The notes below the pieces were generated by a model. That model worked only from the letters and a program-made list of their open reading frames with translations, was not told where the DNA came from and ran no database searches. A program made the position numbers and the translations under genes. A stretch of DNA of 29,187 nt from a virus: positions 1 through 29,187 of IMG/VR virus record IMGVR_UViG_3300009703_000076, one strand, 5' to 3'. Positions 1 through 8,295 of this stretch are shown here, piece by piece. Numbering within the stretch: position 1 is the first letter of the stretch; the number at the start of each line of letters is the position of its first letter.

Positions 1-1407
1 AGTCTGTGTACTACTGTTCCCTGAGTAAAGAGCAATTTGAAAGTGAGCCGAAGGGTCTGTAATTGCTGGTTCAGCAAAATTAGAAGTGCAGAGCGCCTTA
101 AAGTTTGTGGGTGCGCTATAGTCCCATTTTGCTTCATCAAATCGAGCTTCGTAAAGAGAACTGCCCTCATTACAAACGGCTGGTCCCCATCCACCACCAT
201 TGACATGAGCCGTACCTAAAGTATATGCAGCACCTGTTCCTGTTGCACCGGAGGTAGGATCACCAGAATTTTGCCATGAATTATTCTTTGCAAAGTATAT
301 CTTTCCATTATCAGCATCCCAAGCAACACCTATTACATCACCTGCTGCCCAAGTAGCACCGAAAGAGGTTAGTGTGCTATTTTTGTAGCTTTTCCCATCA
401 TATGATCTATAACCTAAACTAATACCTTCCCCACTTGAATTGTTGCTACCTGTTTCGTGATTTGAACCTACATCACATTGTGATAATCCTACTTGGCCGT
501 GGCTTGATCCAGATACCCACTTCACCTCCCAATACCATTTTCCCGTAGTTGGGAACATTGTGCCAAGTGCTTTATCTTGTGCCCCAGCAGAGTTCAGATA
601 ATTCTGACAGCCTTCCGATAGTGTGATGTCACTTTCCCTGACATAGTTGTAGTTCCAAGTACAGTGATTATTAGTTGGTGAGTCTGAACTTTGGTGTGCT
701 GCTGCCATATTTGTTGGAGTCCAATCATTTCCCTGACCACTATTGTCATCTCCTAAATCTGCACTATCTGCAAAGTCTAAATGGAAGCCACACGTTCCGT
801 ACCCACCACCTGTATATTTCTTAGGAACCCACACACCTTGATCGTTAGTTTCACCAAAATCTCCTACTGCTTTAGCCGTTCCATCAATTAGGTGGAAGTC
901 TGCCATATAGCCATCCCAATAATTGGACCCTTCTTTTCCTATATTTTGTGCTTGTGTATCGTTAATATCAAAGTCAAAATTTTGGGCTGGAGCATTATCT
1001 GTTGTTAATGTAGGAACAGCCCCATTTATATACACTTTGAACCGTTCACTTGCAGTGCTTTGTGGAGTATCTGCAATAATACAAAGATGAAACCATCCTG
1101 TCGTGTCTTTAAGTTTGCCTGTACTTACTTTGAAAAAACCGCCATCATTTAGATACATTTGGTCATTACTATCTGACCACCTAAATTCCGTGGAGCCAGC
1201 TTGATAAACTACAAGCCCCCCACCAGTGCTACTAGGAAATCGAGTCACTTTTAGCCAAACACTCATCGTCCAAGTTCTACGATTACCAGCAGACCCCGGA
1301 GTTCTTGTTAGGTAAGAAGCAGAAGCAAAATCAAACATACAAGACTTATCTACTGTATAAGCACTTGTGGCTCCGCTTCCAAAGTTCTGTGTCCCGAATA
1401 CAGGCAT
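1..1407 (-). CDS. Tail-fibre/receptor-binding protein with LamG-like and SPRY domains (3' partial)
   Basis: An open frame of 469 codons starts at the ATG at 1407 and runs off the left edge without a stop, so the C-terminus is missing. A GGGAG ribosome site lies just upstream. Residues ~45-175 look like a concanavalin-A/LamG lectin fold (RRTWTMSVWLKV, then FKVYINGAV). Residues ~288-425 look like a SPRY domain (GKWYWEVKW, GDVIGVAWDADNGKIYFA). The last visible residues (HFQIALYSGNSSTQ) match a pattern I know from repetitive phage tail proteins. It is the most distal gene visible in the late operon, next to another fibre-like gene, which fits a host-recognition appendage. Domain calls are from pattern recognition; the receptor is unknown. 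Confidence 0.75.
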   Translation of the reverse strand, partial: MPVFGTQNFGSGATSAYTVDKSCMFDFASASYLTRTPGSAGNRRTWTMSVWLKVTRFPSSTGGGLVVYQAGSTEFRWSDSNDQMYLNDGGFFKVSTGKLKDTTGWFHLCIIADTPQSTASERFKVYINGAVPTLTTDNAPAQNFDFDINDTQAQNIGKEGSNYWDGYMADFHLIDGTAKAVGDFGETNDQGVWVPKKYTGGGYGTCGFHLDFADSADLGDDNSGQGNDWTPTNMAAAHQSSDSPTNNHCTWNYNYVRESDITLSEGCQNYLNSAGAQDKALGTMFPTTGKWYWEVKWVSGSSHGQVGLSQCDVGSNHETGSNNSSGEGISLGYRSYDGKSYKNSTLTSFGATWAAGDVIGVAWDADNGKIYFAKNNSWQNSGDPTSGATGTGAAYTLGTAHVNGGGWGPAVCNEGSSLYEARFDEAKWDYSAPTNFKALCTSNFAEPAITDPSAHFQIALYSGNSSTQT

Positions 1408-1418
1408 AAACGCTCTCC

Positions 1419-3416
1419 CTAACTAAACGCTAACTGTACTGCACCAAGTTGAATACTTCCTGATGCTTTAACAAAGTATGGAATAATATCTACGGAATTG
1501 GCGGCGGTACTTAGGGTTATCCCTGCACCACCAGCAGTCTCGTAGTCCGTTCCTAAACTCAGCGTCCTACTACCCGTCCCATCTTGAATACAGCAGATAA
1601 TCCCGCTTTGCCCAACCTGTTCTGTGCTAGGATTTGCAAGAGTTAGATTACCATTCAACGTGACGATAAAGTTTTGGTAAGCACCAAAGTCGAAAACATT
1701 ACTACCATTTATAGTATTGCTATAATTAGTAGCTATAAGCGTTCCGGTTACAGTAGCTCCTACAGCAGTCGTTTCCAACTTTTTGACATTGTTGTGGTAC
1801 AAATCAACAGCACCATCCTGTGTGAAAACCCCCATTACTTCACTACCATTCGGATTTTGAATCTTTACATTGGTAGCGCCACCAATTTTTAAATCGCCAG
1901 TTCCTCCATCAGAAATATAACTATCTGAACCATCATGGTAAATTTGTAAGTCGGAGCCTGTTCCATAACTAGCTTTTACATTATCTGGGAAAAGTAAATT
2001 ATCAGCGGACTCGTCCCATAACAGATACCTACTGGCAGTGGCACCGAAGAATTTAACATCGTACCCTGTATCATCAACACCAACGGTAACTGTGTTATCA
2101 ATTTGAACCGCGCCGTCGATATCCACAGCGTCTAAATTAGTAGTACCGTCTATGTCGGCGTTTCCACTTATATCCAGTGTGGCTGCGTCAAGCTCTCCCG
2201 ATAGCGTAATATCTGTTGCACCGGTAATCGCACCGTTCAGGGCGACAGCCCCGTTGATGTCGATAGTCGTAGCTGTAAGATCTATCTCATCTGTTGCGCC
2301 AAGAGAAAGTACAGTGCCGCTAGATCCTTGTATAAACTGGCTAGCATCATTGAACATAATCTTGTTAGTTGAATTGAGGGTAAGACCGCTACCGTCTGTA
2401 TGTGTTAATGTAGTATCTGAATCTGCACCAAAACTAAGTACGGCGGAATCAGATAACAACTTAACATCATCACCAAAGACTGCATCCTTTGCTACAGATA
2501 ATCCACCATCAGTTTGTAATGAACCGTCAGTTGTAGATGTAGCCTCTGTTGTATCATCTGTTTTCAGAATACCACTAGCAGTTAAGGCAGCAGTAGTAAC
2601 TGCCCCAGCAATAACACCTGTGCCACTAACATCTAGGTTTCCATTTATATCAATAAGAGTTGAATTAATTTCAACTTCATCATCAGCATTAATGTCCAAG
2701 TCACCATCAGCGTCTGATCTAATATTTATTGCAGAATCACGAAACTGAAGTTGCATATCAGTATTAAGCAATAGTCCATCATTATGAACGTGTGTTAGTG
2801 TAACTTCAGAGTCAGCACCAAATGACAATACTGCAGCATCAGATAACAACTTAACATCATCGCCAAAGACTGCATCTTTTACTATAGATAACCCACCATC
2901 AGTTTGTAATGAACCATCGGTTGTACTTGTTGCTTCAGTAGTATTATCTGTTTTTATAATACCACTAGCAGTTATAGCCGCCGTGGTGAGAGTTCCGGTA
3001 ACATTGTTTATACCTTCAACTACATTGGTGCCGTCACAGAATAGAAGCATGGTAGCTCCATTCGGTATAGCGATACCAGTTCCAGAGGCGGTCTTTAGGG
3101 TGGCCGCTTGACCTACAGCATTCGTCACTATGTATATTTTAGAAGCAGCGGGGCAAATAACAGTAGCTGCATTAGAGCCAAGCTGATCTCCCGTATCGGT
3201 AAGACTAAGCATAGCCGCTCTAGCCTCTGCGGTAGTGCCATTAGCTGTCGTGAGCGTGTGAGAATTACTAGACCAAGTATTTATAACGCTTCGTCCAGCA
3301 ACAGCTTCTTCTACCATAGAGGTAATGTTGTTATTTACTGTAGTACCCCAAGATCCATCCAGCTCCCCCTGAGTAGGTAAAGCCAGCTTGAGAATAGTAG
3401 TGTATTGAGTTGCCAT
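1419..3416 (-). CDS. Repetitive tail-fibre/virion protein
   Basis: 665 residues, starting MATQYTTILKLALPTQGEL, an N-terminus I recognise from many marine phage tail-fibre proteins; the conserved head spans ~residues 1-130. The rest is rich in Ser, Thr, Gly, Asp and Ala and reads as a beta-structured shaft. A ~65-residue unit is duplicated with a period of 130 residues (TDGSLQTDGGLS, KDAVFGDDVKLLSD, AVLSFGADS), encoded by the DNA repeat at 2401-2600 and 2791-2990. Further short repeats (DIDGAVQIDN, DINGAVALNG) follow. The N-terminus probably docks on the tail and the shaft extends outward. A GAGG site precedes the ATG. The neighbouring LamG/SPRY protein begins 11 bases after this stop. Confidence 0.75.
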   Translation of the reverse strand: MATQYTTILKLALPTQGELDGSWGTTVNNNITSMVEEAVAGRSVINTWSSNSHTLTTANGTTAEARAAMLSLTDTGDQLGSNAATVICPAASKIYIVTNAVGQAATLKTASGTGIAIPNGATMLLFCDGTNVVEGINNVTGTLTTAAITASGIIKTDNTTEATSTTDGSLQTDGGLSIVKDAVFGDDVKLLSDAAVLSFGADSEVTLTHVHNDGLLLNTDMQLQFRDSAINIRSDADGDLDINADDEVEINSTLIDINGNLDVSGTGVIAGAVTTAALTASGILKTDDTTEATSTTDGSLQTDGGLSVAKDAVFGDDVKLLSDSAVLSFGADSDTTLTHTDGSGLTLNSTNKIMFNDASQFIQGSSGTVLSLGATDEIDLTATTIDINGAVALNGAITGATDITLSGELDAATLDISGNADIDGTTNLDAVDIDGAVQIDNTVTVGVDDTGYDVKFFGATASRYLLWDESADNLLFPDNVKASYGTGSDLQIYHDGSDSYISDGGTGDLKIGGATNVKIQNPNGSEVMGVFTQDGAVDLYHNNVKKLETTAVGATVTGTLIATNYSNTINGSNVFDFGAYQNFIVTLNGNLTLANPSTEQVGQSGIICCIQDGTGSRTLSLGTDYETAGGAGITLSTAANSVDIIPYFVKASGSIQLGAVQLAFS
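2401..2990. repeat. Imperfect direct repeat within the fibre gene (two ~200-bp units)
   Basis: Bases 2401-2600 and 2791-2990 are homologous, offset by 390 bp (130 codons). Long exact stretches are shared, for example around 2451-2480 and 2841-2870. The duplicated protein unit carries TDGSLQTDGGLS and GDDVKLLSD. Such repeats let fibre shafts change length by recombination. Confidence 0.8.
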
Positions 3417-3466
3417 TTACATAATCCTCGTACAATCACCGTGTGTTAACATAATACTATGTACAC

Positions 3467-4261
3467 CTAAAATCCACTAACATTTTGCCAATTTGGCGTT
3501 TGGGAAGTACTTATAGCCGCAAAATTTGAAGTTTGACTTGTGTCTACCACACCCCAAACCAACGGTGTACTTACACTCCCTGTAGCACTTACACCTGTAG
3601 GTACTACATTAGCACCCAAAGATACAGTCACAGACCCTACTGCACCTGTTGCAGTAGCTCCTGTAGGTACTACATTCGCTCCCCCTGTAGCTGTAACAGA
3701 TCCTATTGCACCTGTTGCAGAGGCTCCCGTAGGTACTACATTTGCCCCTGTTGTGGCTGTAGAAGTACCTAATGCCCCTGTAGCAGAAACACCTGTTACA
3801 GAGACTTCCGCTCCACCTCCAGCCGTTACAGATCCTACTGAATTTGTAGCAGATACACCTGTAGGTGTTATATCTGCGATACCTGTAACTGTAACCGAAC
3901 CAAGGCCACTAGTAGCTGCTAATCCTGAAGAAACACCCGCAGGGAGTGCCGCATCCCACGGCCCTGATCCCCAAGTGCCTCTACCCCACCCATTTAGCCC
4001 TTGTGTAGCCTCGGTTGTAACCGAACCTATACTTGCGGTACCCGCTGCCCCTGTAACAGTTACATTAAATGATGTAACCGCAGCTACAGAACCTGCGGCC
4101 CCTGTACCACTAACGCCTGTGACAGCAATACTAGCACTACCTGTGGCAGTTTCAGAACCAAGAGCAGATGTACCTGCTACCCCTGTAACAGCTACGGGAG
4201 CAACGGCTCCCCATGCTCCACTACCCCAAGTGCTTCTACCCCAACCGTATAACAGGGCCAC
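3467..4261 (-). CDS. Gly/Val/Ala/Thr repeat virion protein (GTG start)
   Basis: 264 residues built from about nine copies of a loose 18-27-residue unit of the form (V/P)TGVSATGAxGS. Two copies of a Trp-rich block, GWGRSTWGSGAWG (N-terminus) and GWGRGTWGSGPWD (~residue 92), break the array. The start is GTG at 4261, supported by an AAGGGG site six bases upstream and by the absence of any Met codon in the frame. I know similar GWGR.TWGSG proteins from cyanophage and marine phage structural regions. It probably forms an elongated beta-structured part of the tail or a fibre. Exact role unknown. Confidence 0.65.
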   Translation of the reverse strand: MALLYGWGRSTWGSGAWGAVAPVAVTGVAGTSALGSETATGSASIAVTGVSGTGAAGSVAAVTSFNVTVTGAAGTASIGSVTTEATQGLNGWGRGTWGSGPWDAALPAGVSSGLAATSGLGSVTVTGIADITPTGVSATNSVGSVTAGGGAEVSVTGVSATGALGTSTATTGANVVPTGASATGAIGSVTATGGANVVPTGATATGAVGSVTVSLGANVVPTGVSATGSVSTPLVWGVVDTSQTSNFAAISTSQTPNWQNVSGF

Positions 4262-4271
4262 TTTAGACCCC

Positions 4272-4709
4272 TTATGCTATACGAATAATAGCGTTACTTG
4301 CATCCGCTGCAGGGAATGTAACGGTAAAATTACCACCAGAAGATGATTTATCAGCCCCAAAATCTAGTATTGCTACCGCTTTATCGGAGTCAGTATCGTT
4401 ATAAATCATAGCTCCTCTGGCCGTAATTGTCGCACTACTCCATGTAGTATCGGCAAAATCAGTAAACCCTGTGGTGCCACTACTGGTTGGATCAACTCTG
4501 GTAAGGGTATTACCACCTGTTGTGTAACCATTCCCGTTAGCTACTTCGTTTATCCCGCTACTTGCATAAGCTGTTGTTGCAGCGCCCAGAGAAGCACTAC
4601 TAGTAAATAGTGCAATCTTAAAAGTATCTCCACCACTGTTCTTAAAATTGTGTGTTCCTTCAAGTAGCTCTTTTTTAAAAGAAGTACACATTGCTTGTGA
4701 AATTGCCAT
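4272..4709 (-). CDS. Small virion-associated protein, unknown role
   Basis: 145 residues beginning MAISQAMCTSFKKELLEG, a type I recognise from marine phage structural modules but whose function I do not know. It is compact and probably mostly beta (FKIALFTSSASLG, ARGAMIYNDT, FTVTFPAADASNAIIRIA). It sits between the adaptor-like gene and the GTG-started repeat protein, 9-10 bases from each, so it is translated as part of the tail/fibre segment. A tail or fibre-attachment component is likely. Confidence 0.6.
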   Translation of the reverse strand: MAISQAMCTSFKKELLEGTHNFKNSGGDTFKIALFTSSASLGAATTAYASSGINEVANGNGYTTGGNTLTRVDPTSSGTTGFTDFADTTWSSATITARGAMIYNDTDSDKAVAILDFGADKSSSGGNFTVTFPAADASNAIIRIA

Positions 4710-4718
4710 AATTTACTC

Positions 4719-5348
4719 CTAACTTACAGCTTGTCTATATTGACCGGAACGATAAGCATCTTCACGTAGCTTACCATCACCTAGATTTTTAAGTAATCCT
4801 ATGGATTGTAGATATAATTTCTCGTAATTAGCAATTATATCCGGTTCGCCCTTCATGAAACGTGCAGCTTCAATTAAAGAACCATTTAGCAATACAGAGC
4901 TAAATTCGTTTCCTAACCATGTGGTACTAGCAGTGACAATAGATTCAGGATAGAACCCATAATGCAATTCTACGGTAAAACCACTACTAGGTGTTGGTCC
5001 GATTATAAGGCTTGTATCAGTAAAGTTTGCGTAGTGTACAGGTGTACCAGTAGTAGCAGGGTTAGGGTATGCTTCACGGATGAAATTAACATCCTTATTC
5101 AATAAATAAGTATGTACGCCATTACTATCTAATACAGCTAAACTATACGTATAAAGGTAATCATCTGGTACAGTCAGAAACCTATTACCGGATGTTAGAG
5201 CACCTTGGGAATTTTTGCGTAACGGGGGAACTTGTACGGTATTGTATATATTCTGTTCAGCTTGATCTACAAACAGGGCTAATTGAGCATCCGTAAAGGT
5301 ATTCTCACATATATCCGCTATATTTGTTTTTAATTCTGCATAATTCAT
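4719..5348 (-). CDS. Adaptor/neck protein (SU10-adaptor-like)
   Basis: 209 residues. The helical N-terminus (MNYAELKTNIADICENTFTD) is followed by a beta region with LPPLRKN-like and VPDDYLYTYSLAV segments, then a helical C-terminus (WLGNEFSSVLLNGSLIEAARF). This layout fits the phage head-tail adaptor family typified by phage SU10 and common in marine podovirus-like genomes. The protein would bind under the portal ring and prolong the DNA channel. It is within the connector/tail stretch, next to the 228-residue protein of similar type. Family assignment is by recognition, without a profile search. Confidence 0.6.
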   Translation of the reverse strand: MNYAELKTNIADICENTFTDAQLALFVDQAEQNIYNTVQVPPLRKNSQGALTSGNRFLTVPDDYLYTYSLAVLDSNGVHTYLLNKDVNFIREAYPNPATTGTPVHYANFTDTSLIIGPTPSSGFTVELHYGFYPESIVTASTTWLGNEFSSVLLNGSLIEAARFMKGEPDIIANYEKLYLQSIGLLKNLGDGKLREDAYRSGQYRQAVS

Positions 5349-5363
5349 ATCTAGACCAAACTC

Positions 5364-5717
5364 CTAGGAAGTTGTTACTACAACCTGACCTATAAATCCA
5401 GCACCTATAACAGGTGGTATTTCTTCTTCCCCAGCCGGATTAACTCCTCCTGTAGAAGTAACAGGAACAATCTGCGCTCTACTCTGTGCTCGACCCGCAT
5501 AATCAGGGCGGGGATTCCGTATAGCTTGCGGATCGAGCACTGGGTACATACCTAGTTTATTCTGAGGGTGGTCTGCATCCCAACATGTAGGACATGCCAA
5601 TATATTAGTGACTTTCCCCTTTTCAGTAGTAGTACGCAGTTCATGTAGTTTGTATACAAATCCACAAACGTCGCACTCTGCTATGGCATTCTTACCGGAT
5701 GCAAACCTTTCAGACAT
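5364..5717 (-). CDS. Small zinc-ribbon virion-module protein
   Basis: 117 residues with two CxxC pairs (C15/C18 in CDVC and C42/C45 in CPTC) 24 residues apart, a classic zinc ribbon. The C-terminal half is Pro/Gly-rich and apparently flexible. Similar proteins sit in structural modules of marine phages, but I know no assigned role. It lies between the two-helix membrane peptide and the adaptor gene. Structural stabilisation by zinc is more likely than DNA binding, given the neighbours. Confidence 0.6.
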   Translation of the reverse strand: MSERFASGKNAIAECDVCGFVYKLHELRTTTEKGKVTNILACPTCWDADHPQNKLGMYPVLDPQAIRNPRPDYAGRAQSRAQIVPVTSTGGVNPAGEEEIPPVIGAGFIGQVVVTTS

Positions 5718-5726
5718 AATAAGACC

Positions 5727-5894
5727 TTATAATTGGGCCTTCTCTCTTAGTACTGCCCCAACTACGGCTGTAACGGCTGCCCCTACCAAAAAGTAGAAAG
5801 CACCTTGCGGTACGGCCACAGATAAGACTAACGCTCCGACACCAACTGCAAGCCATGTAGTCGGTTCGGTAATTCTGCTTCTAATCCATTCCAT
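5727..5894 (-). CDS. Two-helix membrane peptide, holin candidate
   Basis: 55 codons in what otherwise looks like a 200-base gap. The start ATG at 5894 has an AGGAG site eight bases upstream. The protein opens MEWIRSRITEPTTWLAVGVG and has two hydrophobic segments (~residues 14-28 and 31-49) with a short turn between, and charged ends (MEWIRSR and LREKAQL). Length, hairpin topology and charged tail fit a small class II-type holin, but phages also make other small membrane proteins in structural operons. The only lysis-type enzyme in this window, the SleB-like hydrolase at 25554, is on the other strand, so pairing is an inference. Confidence 0.6.
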   Translation of the reverse strand: MEWIRSRITEPTTWLAVGVGALVLSVAVPQGAFYFLVGAAVTAVVGAVLREKAQL

Positions 5895-5917
5895 CTATTA
5901 AACTCCTGAATAATAAT

Positions 5918-6604
5918 TCAAATTCTAGTAGCACGGGGTACAAACCTAACTGAGGTCTTTTCCCGGTCTTCTCCTGCTGCTAATTCAAACTGGGCTTCAT
6001 ATTCAGCCTTCAACATTTGAATCCTAGGAGCAAGTTCTGGATCTTTCATGGCTATACCGTGGGCTAATCCTGCTACTAAACAAGGCAGAAAACGAAAATT
6101 CATATCGGCTGTTTCAGCCCCATTTCCGGCATCTTGGATACGCCTAAGACGATAGTACACGAGTGTATAATCGTTACTATCCGGCACAGGCCATATGTTT
6201 ATACGAGGGGCATCAACGAGCCGCTCTATCCATAATTGTATTGGTCTACCACGTGTCAACTTATTAGGTATCGAGGCATACGTGCTTACGCTGATTCTAC
6301 TAATATTAAGGTCAGATTGTTTAGTCGTGTTACCGCTATCAGTACGTATGACTTGCTCTAATAAATCTATTGTATCAGCAGGAAGGGTGTATTGTGAAGT
6401 GCCTGTAGTAAGATTTACAGTGCCAGAATCCACTGTCCACAGGTTTATGCCCCTATTCTGCCATTCTATAGTAAGTAAATTCATAGACCTACGAGCAGTA
6501 CGTAGGTCATATCCAGATCGCATTTCACGGCCAGCACGTTCCCACGCTTCTTCAGCGATCTCCGTAAAGTCCATATTAAACGCTGTTGTGCCTGAAGTAG
6601 CCAT
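5918..6604 (-). CDS. Connector/neck-type virion protein
   Basis: 228 residues. The N-terminus (FTEIAEEAWERAGREMRSG) is helical, followed by DLRTARRSMNLLTIEWQNRG and a beta region ending in YTLVYYRLRRIQDAG, then a helical C-terminus (MLKAEYEAQFELAAGEDRE). This pattern recurs in phage genes just after the head module, annotated as tail-tube, neck or adaptor proteins. It resembles the organisation of the 209-residue protein at 4719, so the two may form successive rings under the portal. It starts two bases after the preceding 37-codon gene. The precise ring position is not known. Confidence 0.55.
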   Translation of the reverse strand: MATSGTTAFNMDFTEIAEEAWERAGREMRSGYDLRTARRSMNLLTIEWQNRGINLWTVDSGTVNLTTGTSQYTLPADTIDLLEQVIRTDSGNTTKQSDLNISRISVSTYASIPNKLTRGRPIQLWIERLVDAPRINIWPVPDSNDYTLVYYRLRRIQDAGNGAETADMNFRFLPCLVAGLAHGIAMKDPELAPRIQMLKAEYEAQFELAAGEDREKTSVRFVPRATRI

Positions 6605-6606
6605 TA

Positions 6607-6720
6607 CTACGCTTTCTTAGTTTTCTTCTTGACTCTACTACCGGTCTTTTTCGCGTATTTCGCGGCCTTCATCTTTCCGGCTTTAGTATATGGGAACTTC
6701 TTCTTTCCTACGGTAGGCAT
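6607..6720 (-). CDS. Tiny Lys-rich protein
   Basis: 37 codons, MPTVGKKKFPYTKAGKMKAA then a Lys-rich tail; about 15 of 37 residues are Lys. The ATG at 6720 has a strong GAGAGGAGAAACAA leader, and that leader lies inside the end of the preceding 55-codon gene (13-base overlap). The stop falls two bases before the next start. Marine phages often carry such short basic peptides in head operons; DNA or capsid-interior binding is plausible but unproven. Confidence 0.65.
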   Translation of the reverse strand: MPTVGKKKFPYTKAGKMKAAKYAKKTGSRVKKKTKKA

Positions 6721-6875
6721 TTGTTTCTCCTCTCCACTCTTTTACAGCAATCCTCAATATCCCTGTTAGCATGGTCGCTACACGTACCTTTAAGATACTT
6801 CGGGACAGCATCTTTTCTTTTTTGCACAAACTCTTTTACTTTGCGCTTGACACTGTAGCCCGCTCTACCGTCCAT
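6708..6875 (-). CDS. Small basic Cys-containing protein, coupled to upstream gene
   Basis: 55 codons starting at the ATG at 6875, whose A is also the last base of the upstream stop (TGATG junction), so translation is probably coupled. The N-terminal half is basic (VKRKVKEFVQKRKDAVPKYL); the C-terminal half carries four Cys (TCSDHANRDIEDCCKRVE and NKC). It overlaps the next gene by 13 bases. I do not recognise it. Continuous packing between two clear genes and the stop-start overlap support it as real; the Cys cluster could bind a metal. Confidence 0.5.
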   Translation of the reverse strand: MDGRAGYSVKRKVKEFVQKRKDAVPKYLKGTCSDHANRDIEDCCKRVERRNKCLP

Positions 6876-7327
6876 CAGGAACCCTTCATAACTATACGTT
6901 TAGCCTTTTTACGGCCTCGTATAGCCTTACCGCAGCCGCGAACTTTACCCCCGGCATAGAGGTTACGCAGACCCTTTTTCTTCTTTTTCTTCCGGGGTTT
7001 TACTCGCTCAACATCAAATTCTTCGCCCCCATCTCCATGAAAACCCATAGGTCTAGTACGAGTTTCATCCATTCTTAACTCTCTGTCAGTAGGACGACGC
7101 CTAGCTGGACCTTCAGGTGCGCTAATAGTCGGAAGATCAGCTTCTACCATATCCCCCCTTTGATACTTAGGCATCCTATGCAATCCGCCGCCCATGTACT
7201 TCTTCTTCTTATCTTTAGCCATAAAACTAGCTCCCACAGATTGAGGAACGCCAACTTCCGCGGCGAACTCTGGATTATTAGCTACAGCACCCATAAACCT
7301 GTGCTGCTTATTACTCTTGCTAGGCAT
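6875..7327 (-). CDS. Basic head-module protein with GGKVRGCGKAIRGRKKA tail
   Basis: 150 residues, strongly basic. It begins MPSKSNKQHRFMGAVANNPE and ends with a Gly/Arg/Lys-rich tail (AGGKVRGCGKAIRGRKKAKR) that I recognise from many marine phage proteins of unknown function. A run of seven Lys (~112-118) precedes the tail; residues ~58-100 are hydrophilic and probably disordered. Its start overlaps the upstream stop by one base (TAATG). The charge suggests binding to DNA or to the acidic capsid interior; this is an inference. Confidence 0.65.
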   Translation of the reverse strand: MPSKSNKQHRFMGAVANNPEFAAEVGVPQSVGASFMAKDKKKKYMGGGLHRMPKYQRGDMVEADLPTISAPEGPARRRPTDRELRMDETRTRPMGFHGDGGEEFDVERVKPRKKKKKKGLRNLYAGGKVRGCGKAIRGRKKAKRIVMKGS

Positions 7328-7641
7328 TATCTACACTTCCAACGCTTTCTAGCCTGTCTTAAACGACTATTAGGGTCTTTGGCTGCCTTTGGAAACTTCT
7401 TCATCTGTCCAGCAGACCTAGCGCAGAAGGACTTACGCCTTTTAGAATCCTTACTGCCCTTTTTCACCTTTCCCGTAACAGCCGTTTTTAACTTACTACC
7501 GGGATTTTTGCGGCGATATGCAGCAACCCCGGCTTTGGTCATACCTGCGCCAGACTTGGTTGACCTAAAGTTCTTCTTATTCCTTGCTGGCATATTATCT
7601 GGCTTACGTACACCACCACCTGACTTATAATATGCCCGCAT
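7327..7641 (-). CDS. Basic protein of the DUF6321-like type
   Basis: 104 residues, very rich in Lys and Arg. The core GAGMTKAGVAAYRRKNPGSK followed by LKTAVTG and RKSFCARSAGQMKKFPKAAK is a highly conserved sequence I associate with phage proteins named DUF6321; the family number should be confirmed. Its function is not known to me. It is directly followed, with one base of overlap, by another basic protein, making a block of four Lys/Arg-rich small proteins between the beta-rich virion proteins and the neck genes. A AGGAG site precedes the start. Confidence 0.7.
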   Translation of the reverse strand: MRAYYKSGGGVRKPDNMPARNKKNFRSTKSGAGMTKAGVAAYRRKNPGSKLKTAVTGKVKKGSKDSKRRKSFCARSAGQMKKFPKAAKDPNSRLRQARKRWKCR

Positions 7642-7650
7642 GAGACTCTC

Positions 7651-8256
7651 CTACGAGTAGAACACCGTTATAGAAGACAGAGTTCCCTGCGTGTATAAAA
7701 CGTAACCACCACCCGTAAACAAGATCCCATCATCAGGAACATCAGGGTACTGCGTAGTATTCGCAGAAGCTACAGTATTAAACTGCATCTTTACTGTGCC
7801 AGATGAAGAAGTTTGCCTGAAAGTAGTTGTACCTGCAGTACCAGTATTCACAACATACATGCCACGAAGTCTCATCCTACCCCTGAACATAGGGGCAGCA
7901 ATAGTAGTACCGGAACCAGCACTCACATTTCCAGCAGGATCTCCTACCGCAGCAATTGCGGTAACAGTTGCAAAATAGGCTGAACCTGTTGCTGTACCAG
8001 CGTTTGCCCCGGTAATGGACTCAGTTGCAGAATCTCCCGCTTCATCTGTTCCTGTAACAGTGAAGGAAATCCCTGAGTCATTACCTGCGCTCAGAATAGT
8101 GACATTACGAGGTTGGTCAAAAGTAACTGCTCCTCCAGAGGCTAAAGCACCCCCAATGACCAGATTAGCATTATTACCAACCGCCGCAGCAGTAGAAATA
8201 CCATCAGCGTCTATTGCTGCAGACTCTATAAACGTTGATTGAATATCAGAGGACAT
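7651..8256 (-). CDS. Beta-rich virion protein, decoration candidate
   Basis: 201 residues, rich in Ala, Gly, Thr and Ser, with few charged residues and predicted beta strands throughout (NVTILSAGNDSGISFTVTG, ITVFYS at the end). No Cys. It lies two genes after the capsid gene, and together with the 182-residue protein just before it looks like a virion surface or decoration protein. I do not recognise a named family. Confidence 0.55.
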   Translation of the reverse strand: MSSDIQSTFIESAAIDADGISTAAAVGNNANLVIGGALASGGAVTFDQPRNVTILSAGNDSGISFTVTGTDEAGDSATESITGANAGTATGSAYFATVTAIAAVGDPAGNVSAGSGTTIAAPMFRGRMRLRGMYVVNTGTAGTTTFRQTSSSGTVKMQFNTVASANTTQYPDVPDDGILFTGGGYVLYTQGTLSSITVFYS

Positions 8257-8295
8257 ATCTTATTCCCTATACTAGTTAGAAAAGCAGACCCCCGA

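Noticed and set aside
2152-2748. 198-codon plus-strand frame opposite the fibre gene
   Set aside because: Shadow of the repetitive minus-strand gene, caused by its biased composition; no ribosome site.
3540-4346. 268-codon plus-strand frame opposite the repeat protein
   Set aside because: Pro/Val/Thr-rich mirror of the Gly/Ala/Thr repeats on the minus strand, and it crosses a gene boundary.
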